This document shows, piece by piece, positions 24,843 to 36,283 of a DNA stretch of 64,000 bases (positions are counted from its first letter, which is position 1; the number at the start of each line of letters is the position of its first letter). The notes beneath the pieces were generated by a model that had not been told where the DNA came from, ran no database searches, and saw nothing but the letters and a program-made list of their open reading frames with translations. Made by a program: the position numbers and the translations under genes. Origin of the DNA: Nectonema munidae (lineage: Eukaryota > Nematomorpha > Nectonematoida > Nectonematidae); contig JAUIRK010000106.1 in the NCBI GenBank assembly GCA_030549495.1, positions 887,001 to 951,000 on the forward strand, read 5' to 3'.

Positions 24843-27136
24843 TAGTGATTAAAAACCGGTAAATTTTTACCAATAAATTGCAGTGTGTTGTGTACTTTTG
24901 CCATTAGGAAAAACGTTTTATATTTATAATACCAAACTTGTTTGTTTATGCCACTGTAAAAAGTGCGTTTAGAATTGAAACTCGTTCTTCGTTCTAAAAT
25001 TCGTTTTCCAAACACTGTAAACGCTTTACAGTGTTTTCGAGCCATCTTATCTCACATATTTAGAAAGCGTGTGTTTAGTTAGATGGTGATTGTTATACGC
25101 ATCTCAGAAATAAGACTATAGTTATAGTCATGCGTGTTTAGCAAGCAGAGGCCTATATACTGTACTGCATTATCACTATATAAATTCACAGTAAGTCTCA
25201 CATCTGTTTTCATTTTGCTTTGCTCAACACTTTTCATTTCACTTCTCACATAGCCTATTCTCAGTTGAACCTCTTCATACGCGTGAAAGTTTTCATTTAC
25301 ACTCGGTATAAATTTTCATCCTTGTACCCATCTACTTTTGGACGCCTATTTACAGTGAATCAATTCAGATCTTTTGAACTTTTGTTTCATACGCAATCCT
25401 TGTTTTTAAGTGAATATTTGTGTGATATTTTTTACTTATTTCCTAATGAATATTAAAAAGTCCAGCGTTTGGAATCACTTTTTAAGAAAAAACAAAGATG
25501 AAGTAGAATGTTTACAGTGCAAAAAAGTTTTAAAATCTGTTGGAGACTCGACATCAGGTATGAAAGCTCATATAAGTAAAATTCATGGTTTCAGCAACGA
25601 ATGTGAAGTTAATACATCTCACTCTATCAATAAAACTTTAGAACAATTTTTAACAAAAAAAATCCCTTGATCAGGAAATTGCTAAGTTAGCTAGTAAAAA
25701 TGGTTTTAGTTTTAAACAAATTGCGACAAGCGAGTTCATTCAACGAAACTTGGCAACAAACGCGTATGACAAAGTACCACCAACAACCAGAGCTGGGGTT
25801 AAAAAGTTGGTTATGAAGTATTATGAAACACAAAAAGTAAAGTCAGCAAAATACTTTTCACATGAAGTTCAACATGATTGTCGTTTTTCACTCACATTAG
25901 ATGAATATACATCCTCACAAAATAATCGCTACATGAACATAAATGTACATGATAAAAATAAGCATTGGTCTTTGGGATTAGTAGTACCAATCTTTGGCTC
26001 TTTAAACAGTAGTAAAATTACTTTTCTGGTTAAACAGATGTGAAATTTGGTAAGGAAAATCAATTCATTCATCAACAGTGTCTCGCACATGCTTGTCATT
26101 TGTCTGTTTGTGATATTATCTTCGAAAAAAAAACAACTTAGAGTAAAAGAATCCGAAACACCAGTCATAGAAGAATAAGATGTAAATCCGATTTTTGAAG
26201 ATTGGGATAATTTTAATATTCCTTTAGAACTCGAAGTAGCAAATGAAGTTGATGCTACTATTTTAAAGGCCGAAAATTCTGTGAAGTTTATATTTAATGA
26301 TTTGAAAAATCAAGTCAACGCTAGCTTTGAATTTGAATAAACGCTTGCTTAACCGCTACACATCAAGAAGGCTGGATAGCACAATTGGGCTAATCAATTA
26401 TTATTTAGAAGATCCTAAAAATGCAATATATTAAAAGAAAAGCGAAACAGCTCTAATTTTTCATTCTCCTACACTTAAAAGTATAAAAACTTTAGCTGTC
26501 AGAATATTTAAAAGATTGTTTCCCTTAAAAGTAGGTGATCAAGATATGCAACTTACTTCAATTGAAATTGATCATTCTTGTAATGTAAATTCCAGCTATT
26601 CTGATGATTGCAACTTTAGTAATAACTTGAAAGATATCAAAAAGAAGTTTCAAGCAAAAACAAAAAAGTGAAGCTTTCTCAAGTCGATTTGTGTAAAGAA
26701 ATGAAATTGTTTGAAGTGACCGTAAAAAGAACTGAAAACCTTGAATTGCTCTACCAGTCTTTACTAACAATTAAAGCTACCAGTGTAGAATCTGAAAGTG
26801 CTTTTTCTGCTGCTGGATATTTTACAAACTTCGTTCTCAATTAGCTCCAAAAGACATTAGATGCATTATGCTTTTTGCCTTGTTTTTTTAAATATAATAA
26901 ATAAATTTTCTTTTACTGTTATCATTGATTTTTACTAACACACAAAAAAAATTTTGTTTTTTGAAACTCAAGTTAAAAAAACGCTATAAAAGATATATAT
27001 ACTAGTTTGTTTTGATCACTTTATGATTTATCAGTAATATACGTTAATTAATATAAAAACGGTAAAAAAACCAGTAATGATATTTTGAAGACGGTAATTT
27101 ACCGGTAATCAAAAATTCGGTAATGTTTACTCACTA
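24843..27136 (+). mobile_element. hAT element with exact 8-bp target duplication
   Basis: The ends read TAGTGATTAAAAACCGGTAA and, reversed, TAGTGAGTAAACATTACCG, with further ccggtaa words inside both ends. Identical octamers atatatac flank it (24835-24842 and 27137-27144). At 2.29 kb it is near the size of a full hAT, but the gene inside is broken. Confidence 0.9.
25453..26892 (+). pseudogene. Broken hAT transposase with BED finger
   Basis: A BED zinc finger opens the reading (IKKSSVWNHFLRKNKDEVECLQCKKV, C-C pair, then MKAHISKIHG). After a frameshift near 25665 the 25750-26043 piece gives the linker and first core part: VPPTTRAGVKKL, then FSLTLDEYTSSQNNRYM (first Asp) and WSLGLVVPI. An internal deletion near 26035 then jumps to QCLAHACHLSVCDIIF, so the second catalytic Asp block is missing. 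The C-terminal dimerisation motif (ATSVESESAFSAAGYF) at 26780-26825 is readable but frameshifted just after. The family is like ZBED4/6-type hATs. Confidence 0.85.
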
Positions 27137-27144
27137 ATATATAC

Positions 27145-28295
27145 TTGTTTTATGCACAACGTTTTCAGAAAGAATAATTAAAAAATATATATATATAGAT
27201 TGTTGAGTATACTTGTTATCTTTTAAATATTAAATGCCCTGCCAGGTAAATAAAAGTTTGTATATCAGTGTCCAGAAAGATCAAAAATTTTCATGTCTGT
27301 AAGACGAAAGGTTTATCAATAGGGATGGCCACGGACTTGACTCCTGGAATAAAATATTATATAATTTTACATGCTATAGAAAATTAGAGTCTCCATCTCC
27401 CCCTGCAAAACATTTTGAGGGCGGGGGGGGGGGGCTAGTTCAAATCCTGGATAAGCCATTGTGAGAGATTCTAGGGTGTGGCGGGCAAGTTTCTCGTTTA
27501 TGTATCGATTGTTTCATGATAGGGTGGAGCTGGATTTTTGTCAACACCATTATTTCACGATTTACATAAGTATTTTATCATCAAATATTTACTTAGCTGA
27601 AAAAACATTGCAAACGGTGCATGTATTAACCTAAACACCATGAAAATACTTTGCCTGTAAAATTATCGGGAGAAGACCACTTGTCACCTTTGGACACACT
27701 TCTGTGGTTTTAGTGATTTGAACAAATCTTTACTTCATGAGTGTCACATGAACATCATTAATCAAGCTCAAATTTTGAAAGGCCAACTTAAACATCATGA
27801 GCATGCAGTGAAGTATCAGTGACACTTTGTTTGGGTGTTAGGGGACTGAGACAGAAATGTCACATGATGAGAAATCACTTTCATTGGAAGGAGATAGCAT
27901 CAGCGCCATCATAAAATTTCTGGGGTGAAACACTGAGGAAAAAAAATTAGTTATGATAACATGTTTAACTTGTTATTATCACTGTCCCCAAAACCACAAT
28001 TTAAAATATGGACTATCACCACAAACTGGCTAGTAATTTTTACTACTGACTAAGCAAAACTGTAAAGATTTGCACGTTTAATTTGTTACTGTCGTTTAAC
28101 TGATAATTACAGGTTTGATTTGTTATTTTCTCTGTCCAAATAATACCACTAATTTATCAAGTGAATATCACTGACATGCTAGCAGAATCAAACGTAGCGA
28201 AATTGTAATAATTCACCAGTGCCTATTTATAAGTAAGTATATTAAAAATTTATGCAAAATGATAGTTACAATGAAAAATCGATAACATGAAGTAT
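27145..28295. other. Spacer
   Basis: AT-rich DNA with a poly-G run at about 27421-27434. No gene recognised. Confidence 0.4.
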
Positions 28296-29925
28296 TTATT
28301 TAAAAGAAGGAATTTCGAAGAGCATCAGTGTCTTGGAATTTTGAAAATTTTTCATTTCTTTTTTTCTACTTTTGAAATTGTAGTGATAATAATTTTTGTA
28401 AGATGAATCTTCATGTTGCAAACCAATGAATATATTTTCGAGAAGGCGAAACGTTTTCCTGATGCTTACCGGGTGTTGAAAGAACAAACAATTATCATTC
28501 CCATTACCAACTCCAAAAAAAGAAGAACAAAAGACAATTCGCTGTCTCTTCCATTTCTAAGTTGAAGCATTTTTTAAATTTACTTATAACTTTTTGAAAA
28601 CTTTCATTCAATAAAATGGCCAGTGCTTCCAGTGTGAGTATACTTGGCAAATATCTGAAAAACAATAAATGTTATACATGAGATTTGAAATAAAAATTTG
28701 CCTATCCTTTTGAAAATTAGCGTTAACAACGGAAATTTGTGAGATTATCTGTTCAAAAACGAACTTTTTTTTGTGTTATTAATCAGGTTTAGTATCGCTT
28801 TGCTATAATAATACAGCAGTTTATCTGACAAATTGGATGAAACTTCTGTCATTGTTACCTGAGGACACATTCTATCAAATTCTTCGTAAATCTACAAAAA
28901 AACAATTTTTTAAGTCTAATGAACCTTATAAAAAACTTGTTCTGTTTCTATTAAAAAAGCATATTCGTCTAGAATTTTTGAAATAGTCTCTTTTTTTATA
29001 ATCAACGTTCTTCTGTCGTAGAAAGTAATGTCCATCTACATTTTCATAATTTTTTATTATGAATTGATTACCTTGCAAGATTCGATTGCTAAACAACTTT
29101 CATCCAAAAGATATGGAAAGCTCTCTAAAATCACATCAATTAATTGAGTATACTTGTCACTATTGGGATAGCTAAATTTTTAAAATTACTTGTTAAAAAC
29201 CAAAAAAATTAAGATTATTTTTAAAAGTTCTTACATTCTTCCTTTATACTAAGTGTATTGAGTATACAGACAGACAATCAAGTAATTTAGTTGTATCAGA
29301 AAAGAAAGTTTTTCCAAAGAAGGAAGTTTATTTAAAACATCTTTTTGCATTTTTCCTTTGGAAACTTTAAATTAACTGGCCAAGCATTTCTAAATATAGA
29401 ATTTTAAAATTAATTATGCCATACTTAAAAAAAATTGATTACTCATTTTCTTCGTCTTCCATCTTCAAAAAATTGTGATTTCTTGGCATTTCTTTAACTG
29501 AAGATGGAAGAATCTGCTGTTCTTTGTTGGAGCTATCCTGACACAAAGATGCTACTGATAGTATTCCTTCTTTTAAACTCGATGAGCTTTTAATAAATGT
29601 TTAAAAAGAATTTTCACTTCAAAATCATAATACTTTGCTGTTGGATCTTCTATTAGATTATAAGGATTTTTCGATAAATCTAGAATTATTCGAAAGTTCA
29701 ACGGGTGAGGGAGGTAACATGTCGCGTTTTTGTAGATAGGTCTTTGTAAACAACTATATATTTGTGCCTAAAGATTTTTAATACAAAATGTTTAAGAAGA
29801 ACAGCAATCACATGTGGATAATTTGGTAAATTATATATGCCTAAAGGAGGATAATCTACTAACTCTTCAACTTTCAAAAGGACATATTCTTCGGTTAAAT
29901 AATCAAAATATAAATAAAACACTAG
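28296..29925 (-). CDS. Candidate multi-exon host gene, not recognised (possibly decaying)
   Basis: Several minus-strand segments are open, varied in residues and bounded by good splice signals. In transcript order: 29921 leftward after tgcctgctag (starts FYLYFDYLTEEYVLLKVEEL); an open run ending near 29582 (includes NATCYLPHPLNFRIILDLSK); a run near 29580-29437 (SLKEGILSVASLCQD...EDEENE then stop); 29124-29072 (SFPYLLDESCLAIESCK; acceptor gattttag, donor AAG/gtaatc); 29035-28925 (MDITFYDRRTLIIKKETISK...); 28891-28859 (33 nt; acceptor tttttttgtag, donor CAG/gtaaca); 28654-28508 (YLPSILTLEALAILLNESFQ; acceptor tgtttttcag, donor TTG/gtaatg); and a possible end at 28296. Phases do not all join, so exons are missing, misplaced or decayed. 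No family recognised. Confidence 0.3.
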
Positions 29926-29991
29926 CAGGCAATAAAAAAGTGTTATTCAATATTTACATAAATACATGTCTTTATATATAAGTGCTCACAG

Positions 29992-30253
29992 CAGTGGGGG
30001 ATCCAGAAATCTTAAAATATTTTACACATTTTATTAGGGAAGAAATTTGAAAACGTATGTAAAATAAATGATTAAAATTATATTACAAAGTCTTTTCTTC
30101 TTTCTTTTTGCTTTGAAAATCGATCAATGACTTCATCGATTTTGATTTCTATTTTAGGGTGGACTCCAACCTTAATTTTTCTTGAATAGATTGCGGGGGA
30201 GGGGGGGGGGGTATGCATCCCCCTATCCCCCCCCCCCTCTCGGTCCATCCCTG
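29992..30253. mobile_element. hAT MITE with exact 8-bp target duplication
   Basis: It starts CAGTGGGGGATCCAG and ends ...CGGTCCATCCCTG. Identical octamers gctcacag flank it (29984-29991 and 30254-30261). Near the right end are a poly-G run and a poly-C run that could pair. There is no coding capacity. Confidence 0.85.
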
Positions 30254-30261
30254 GCTCACAG

Positions 30262-31340
30262 TAACGTAGACGGAAAAAGAAGATTAAAAATAATAAGTCA
30301 TGAAGGTTTCAAAGAAATGAAGAAGACATCACAGGAAATTAGGAAAGGCCGTTCCTGACTTTGACTTACTTTTAAATATAGAAATGTGAGAAATTCAAGC
30401 ACAAAATATTAATTTATATACACAATTTTCCGTTTATTTGAACGTTTATTTATTATTCATATGTGATACAAAATTATCTACCCAAAAAATGATAAAAATG
30501 ACAACATATCGCAAAGTCTTATAAATTCATTTGATTTTAAAGAAAAATTAATAACAACGCTACATTTGGCACGCCTGAAATTGGTTTGCCATCAGAAATC
30601 TATTCTAACGTTTTTCATGCATCAAAATTTGATCTGAATATAACAAGATCGAAGAAATTTGTCTTGTATACTACTTGGTTTAAAGTATATTATATGCAAG
30701 CAATAAGAAGCAAGGTAGGAGGAGGCCATATTCTACCTCACGTGAAAAGAATATTTGAACATTGATTTTTATTATTTTCATACAAATTCGCAGTAAGCTC
30801 CTTTTTTTGGCAAAAAATGCTTATCTCTAATTAGATTTTGCATTGCGTAGCTTAACTGACAATATTTGTCAAATGTGCACACCATATATAAATTCATAAT
30901 GGAAGTGTCGTCTTTGATAGCATGCTTTAGAACTTTGCATGTATTTAATTAAATTCTAAGAAACTGGATTTCTCGATTAAAATGCTCATCCTATTCTATT
31001 CTATGATACATCTATCTATGCACGCACACATATATAATACACACACTCGAAAAACATATACGAAACTTCTTGTACTATTGATATTATATGTAAATCGTAT
31101 ACTTTACACAGGATTATCTTTCTAACATAATTAAGAACAATTAAAAAATCAATATGTGAATATTACGTTTCTTTTTCTTAATTTAAATTGAATTAAATAA
31201 TCTATATAGGTATAGTAGACATTTGATTTCTACTGTGACAAGATATTTTGTAAAAAATCTAAATTTTTTTCCAAGTTTTAAAAATTCTTAATTACTACTT
31301 TCTAAAAATATTATTATTTTACATTTATAACACGATATCA
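30262..31340. other. Spacer around the possible exon
   Basis: Apart from the possible exon at 30785-30942, AT-rich DNA with nothing recognised. Confidence 0.4.
30785..30942 (-). CDS. Possible terminal exon, protein not recognised
   Basis: The minus strand is open through LKHAIKDDTSIMNLYMVCTF, then DKYCQLSYAMQNLIRDKHFL, ending at a TGA followed within ten bases by AATAAA. The residue mix is protein-like. The acceptor (gcaaag) is weak and no partner exon was found. Confidence 0.22.
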
Positions 31341-31800
31341 TCCTCATCACTTGCATCTTTTTTCATCATCATCATCCACCACATCGTCATCATCCATCAC
31401 ATCACTCATCATCCACCACATCGTCATCATCCATCACATCACTCATCATCCACCACATCGTCATCATCCATCACATCACTCATCATCCACCACATCGTCA
31501 TCATCCACGACATCGTCATCATCCACCACATCGTCATCATCCACGACATCGTCATCATCCACCACATCGTCATCATCCACCACATCGTCATCATCCACCA
31601 CATCATCATCATCAGCCAAATCAGACTCATCATCACCACTTCATCGTCATCGTTATCATTATCATCATCATTAAAATCAATTACTTCATGATTATTTACA
31701 TCATCATCCTCAATCTCATCATCATTATAATCATTTACATCTCCCATCATCAATCATCATCATCATAATTATTCACATCATTATGATCATCATCATCTTT
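31340..31800. repeat. ATC/CATCAC trinucleotide-rich tandem array
   Basis: Imperfect tandem units of the type ccaccacatcgtcatcat (about 18 bp) and catcatccatcacatcact pass into a plain atc-rich tract. Long serine/histidine or aspartate/methionine frames on both strands are by-products of the triplet repeat. Confidence 0.9.
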
Positions 31801-31984
31801 ATCCCAAGGGTCTAACAAAAGTTTACTTATAAATCATTCTAAAATTGTCCTAACGACATAAAAAAAGACTTTATTTATAAAAAAAATTAACTTATAAAAA
31901 TATAATAGTTTGTTATATAATCACTTTTCAAAATTAAAATTTTAAAGTACCAATGTATTTTAAAGGGTGCAAATGTTAAGTTAA

Positions 31985-32116
31985 CCCGTTAACGACCAGA
32001 ATAATCAGACGATATATCTAGTATAAAGCAGAAGATTTGTATTAAAAAGCATAAATAAACGCAGACGAACCAAATTTTTGTAAAGTCGACATATGTCGAC
32101 TGTGGTCGATAACCGG
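31985..32116. mobile_element. TTAA MITE, copy 1
   Basis: 132 bp between TTAA at 31981-31984 and 32117-32120. Imperfect inverted ends CCCGTTAACGACCA and, reversed, CCGGTTATCGACCA. The interior contains cgcagacga and the palindrome gtcgacatatgtcgac. TTAA flanks suggest mobilisation by a piggyBac-type transposase. Confidence 0.85.
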
Positions 32117-32120
32117 TTAA

Positions 32121-33340
32121 TTAAATATCCATTTAATTCGACAAATACCACATACATCATCTTCAAATTCTAAATTTCTATAAAAATCAAACGCATCTTT
32201 TAAATTTTATTTTCCTATCTTATTTTTCCAACTTTCTTTATTACAAATTTAATTAATGAAATAAAACTAAAATTCTTGATCCATTTTGATTTTTTTCTAG
32301 TTGATATTTTTCTTGAAGAGCTCACCTAGCTGCGAGATAGAAATCATATGTCAAAGGCTTTTATAAATGATATGTAAACATTTTATCAAAACTTTTAGAA
32401 TAGATACTCAAAAGTCAAATTTTTAGGAGAGATGAATCGGATATACGCATCTGCATATGCAAATTATCCATAAAAATTTCTACATCCCCTTAACATCCTC
32501 ATCCGAGGATTATTTAAGCTTCGGCATCCGAAATTTTCAAGCATTTTTCTTTTTTCTATAAATCACAAAGTTTTTTCACAATTTTTACTTAATCCAAAAT
32601 TTTTATGATAAGTATTTCTGAACAGATATTATGATATCCGCATTCGCTAAAAAATTAATTCCGACATCTGCATCCGTATCCGCTAGGATGTCAAATTTGA
32701 TATCCGCTTCCACATCTGGAGATACAAAAAATTTCACTTTCGATACATCTCAAATTTTTGGCAATCAAAATATCTTGATTTGTAGTTCGTAAATATGCAC
32801 AGTAATTTTTTCACTAGTGAAGATTATTAAATGATTTTAACTTTTATGGAATAAAAAGCTTGGGCCTTGATCGATTTTTCTGGAAAATCAGGCGCTTAAC
32901 GCAGTTTTATCTTTAGACCCCCGTAATATCAATATCAAAACTTTGTATCTTCTTCTTAAATCCATTTTTTGCAAATCACGGTTATCATCAAATCCACAAA
33001 TGACAACGGATAAAATATTTGCATCAACACGTGACACTTTAATTAAGTTTCACATATGCTAAGTTTTTTGTTTACATATGTATTTAGATTTGTTGAATTT
33101 TATGGGGAGACAGGCTTAAAGTGTTAAATTTCAAATTTTGACTTACTTTTCTTTTATTGTGTTTGAGTATTTAAATAAATAGAGCGTCATCACATTAATT
33201 ATAGCAACACGATTTTCAGCATACTTTTACAATCATAATTAAAAAATGTGTTGGAGTTAAAGCATTGGTTGCCAACACGAGGATCGTCACTCTAAATGCG
33301 CTCGTCAAGCGAATTTTTTGGCGTCGCAAAGATACAAGAC
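32121..33340. other. Spacer
   Basis: AT-rich DNA. Words such as gatatccgcattc and catccgaaat recur loosely between 32440 and 32760, which may be a decayed repeat. No gene recognised. Confidence 0.4.
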
Positions 33341-33348
33341 TCTAACTC

Positions 33349-33845
33349 AGTGATTCCCAGCATGGGGTCCAAATTTTTTATATCTATACACGGCCCCACC
33401 GCCAGATTCCATATACAGGGAAAAAACTGATTTTAATAGGCGTAGGACTATAAATGCCCACATGTATATATTTCAAAGAAGTTCTATTGAGCAAAATAGA
33501 GTTGGGAGAGAAAAAGTAGGGGGAGAGCCTCTTTCCTTTAAAGTTTAAACGATTCTTTTGGAAAAAAATGAAACCATTTTCCCAAGCTTTAATTTTTTTA
33601 CTTGTAGTAGTTACTTTTTCTATGAAACAAAGAGCGATACTTTTTTGTGTCCCTGTTGGCTCGCTAGTTTATCTATCATTAAAATTAAATGTAATTTTTT
33701 TAAAAGCTCTATTTATCATCTAATATAATAGTGTATTTTCTATCAGCCTTATAATTTCAATATTAAATTTTATCCCTCAAGGGTCCGCAAAATAATTATT
33801 TTAGTGTAGGGGGTCCATAGGATAGAAAGGTTTCGGAACCCGTGA
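33349..33845. mobile_element. hAT MITE with near-exact target duplication
   Basis: It starts agtgattcccagcatggggtc and ends ggtttcggaacccgtga, a typical hAT terminus pair. The flanks tctaactc (33341-33348) and tctaactg (33846-33853) match at seven of eight bases. Its right-hand 150 bp recur, reversed, at 60953-61112. Confidence 0.8.
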
Positions 33846-33919
33846 TCTAACTGTTAAATAACAACCATCTAATTAAAGTTAGAATATGAGTACGTAAAAA
33901 TTTTATTCAGAAGCGATTC

Positions 33920-34494
33920 AAGCCACTATTCAAAATGACAGGAGACAAGTATGCGCGCGCATGCTGTCTCTGATGAAGCAAATGTACATCAGGTCTGTTG
34001 TCATATTCTGCGAGAGAGGCTTAAAATGAATTTTGGGGAAATCCAGCCTTCCCCTTCCCCCTCCCATCAATCGGCCTGATGGACATAAAAACATAATTAT
34101 ATTTAAAACACTACTTACCGTAGCTACTATCGAACTTCAAATCACTCTCTGTTGACATTTGATAAGATCATTGGTTGCGTTTTCGGCTGGAGTTGAAGAA
34201 ATTAGTATTGAATTTGGAAGAAGGACAGAAAACACTGTGCTAAATCAACATACTACATTCATGGAGCTCTCCTTTTATTCGCTAACTTTTCCTCTAAATG
34301 ATTCCGTGATTTTTTCTGTGCCCAAGTTTGCTGCTAGCGTGAGCAGAGTCTTTGAAGAAATGCAAGCAAATTTTCGAATAAATGATTTCCAAAACCGGTT
34401 TCAGCATTGGCGTATAAGAAGTGCTAACACTCTTTATCCTGAGTGTAAAACTGCAGCATACCTTCCAGTACCGGATTATAGGAGGTGGAGATAG
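33920..34494 (+). pseudogene. Internally deleted mariner transposase relic
   Basis: Near 33965-34030 a frame reads DEANVHQVCCHILRERLKMN, like the helix-turn-helix end of mariner (VHxILHExLxMxK). From 34165 a 111-residue frame reads SFYSLTFPLNDSVIFSVPK (compare mariner SPDLAPSDYFLFPxLK) then FEEMQANFRINDFQNRFQHW, the usual mariner C-terminal region. The middle with the first two catalytic Asp is missing. The identification rests on motif order only. Confidence 0.45.
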
Positions 34495-34525
34495 ACCTGT
34501 TTATCTTCCTTAATTAATTAATTAA

Positions 34526-34911
34526 GTTGTTTGTGGCGTTCGCACCCATCCTTTCGGATATCGTGGCGCGGCCGGAATGCTGAGTCCAAGTCTACCTGGA
34601 CTTTCCATCCCACTAAACGCCTACCGGCCCTTGTTACAAAAGATCTATAGTTCGGTTACATCTGGTCCGTAGATATTATAGTCAGCATCGGTCTGGTTCA
34701 AAATCGGTCTAGTACAGTGCTGATGTAGATATTTTGACAACCGGCTTTGAACAAGCCTATAGGGGAAAGTAGGCGATGAAACATTCGTTAACCCCTTCTC
34801 AATTTTTGAGCTTATCAGTGTTCAATCGCGTTCAGTTTGATATTCTAAGAGAAGACTATTGTACTTCGCATCTGTTAAATGGTATGGGTAAACAGTCCTT
34901 TACCTTTACTT
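34526..34911 (+). repeat. SINE-like repeat, family 2
   Basis: A GC-richer block (ggcgttcgcacccatccttt, cggatatcgtggcgcgg, gaatgctgagtccaag) followed by a long middle and the tail cagtcctttacctttac, the same tail type as family 1. A shorter diverged copy lies at 38290-38375. It is not a recognisable gene. Confidence 0.5.
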
Positions 34912-34924
34912 TTTTTTAGATTAA

Positions 34925-35055
34925 CCGGTTATCGACCACAGTCGACAAATGTAGACTTTACAAAAATGTGAATCGTCTGCGTTTATTAATGCTTTTTAAT
35001 ACAAATCTTCTGCTTTATACTAGAAATCGTCTGATTTATTCTGGTAGGTAACGGG
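34925..35055. mobile_element. TTAA MITE, copy 2 (inverted relative to copy 1)
   Basis: 131 bp between TTAA at 34921-34924 and 35056-35059. Read in reverse it aligns along its whole length with copy 1 at roughly nine in ten positions, including cgcagacga and cgactgtggtcgataaccgg. Confidence 0.85.
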
Positions 35056-35059
35056 TTAA

Positions 35060-36086
35060 TACGAGTTGTTCTCTAGATAGGCAATCATTCTCAATGCTTT
35101 CATATCATTTTTATTTTAGATCCGCAGCTGCTATCTTATGATTTGGTTAGGACTCGTAATAAAAGGTATTTTCTGATTTTTATTGACAAAAGCAAGTCGA
35201 AACAATAAAAGCTATTAAATACAACATAATTCTACTATAGTCATAATTTCATCATAAATAGAAGAACGTTGGCAAGAGAAATTCTGTTATTCTAACATTC
35301 TTTTACAAAATTTGTTTGTCGATAAAATAAATGAAAATTTATAATAATTTATATAATCGCATCTTACCGTCGTAATGAGTTTAAAAAATGATCACTTTTT
35401 TGCATCCAATGCCGTTCCTAGAATAAGTTTCGCTCAAGACTTATTTTAATTTCGCGAGCCCTTAAAAGTTGTGATATCACTTCAAAACGCCGCAAACTCA
35501 TCACTATAGGTAAAAATACGTATGCAAAATAAAGACATGCAATTATTTCTTTACTATTAAAGTCTAACTATTGAATATTTGTTAATGACTAACTAATACA
35601 AATATAATTTGCCCCATGCAGTGAACCGACCCTACCCCCCTCCACTATCTACCCAATTGTGTGCAAAAAGGAACTTTAAATTAATTAAATACGTCAGTTA
35701 AATCCAGAAAGAAATTTAAAAGAGTTTACTGTTTGAAGGTATCTGGCTTCTCAATATAATTAATTGTTTTGCAATTCACTTAGGAAGCGCTTAATTTTTA
35801 TCTCCCATTTTATTTTTAGTGTTTTTTTAAATTTATTCATGGAATGTTATGTGTTCGAGTGTTATGATATAAAACAAAGGAAGCATCTGTCATTATTATA
35901 ATATTTACGCTGAAAACAGCTAACTTTTTTAAATTGCAATACTTTAATTTTTTTTGCATTTTTTTAAAAATAATAAATAAAAAACGATATATTTTATTGA
36001 TTTAAACTGAGTTTTATTTATTCAAATGTAATGAAAAAGAGGCATATCTTTAATTATTATTGTTGAACTTAAGGTATGATATATTT
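35060..36086. other. Spacer
   Basis: AT-rich DNA, nothing recognised. Confidence 0.4.
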
Positions 36087-36283
36087 CAGGGGCGCACATC
36101 CTTAAAATTATTGGGGTCAAACTTTTTTTATATAATTTTTAAAATTTATTTTAAAAGAATTTGTGCCTGAAACTCAACCGTAAAACAAGTAAAAAAAATA
36201 TGGAAAGTATACTCACAATACAAACATGTCTTTTAATTAAATTCAAAATCATTGGTGATCCCCCCTTCAAATAGGCGCCCCTG
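36087..36283. mobile_element. MITE of the CAGGGGCGCACATCC family
   Basis: Left end CAGGGGCGCACATCC, then ttaaaattattgggg. Right end, reversed, CAGGGGCGCCTATTTG. Flanks atatattt and atattttt match at seven of eight bases, as for a target duplication, though they are low in complexity. Confidence 0.7.

Noticed and set aside
31351-31753. Long serine-rich (plus) and aspartate/methionine-rich (minus) open frames
   Set aside because: Both are by-products of the atc-type tandem repeat, which stays open in several frames.
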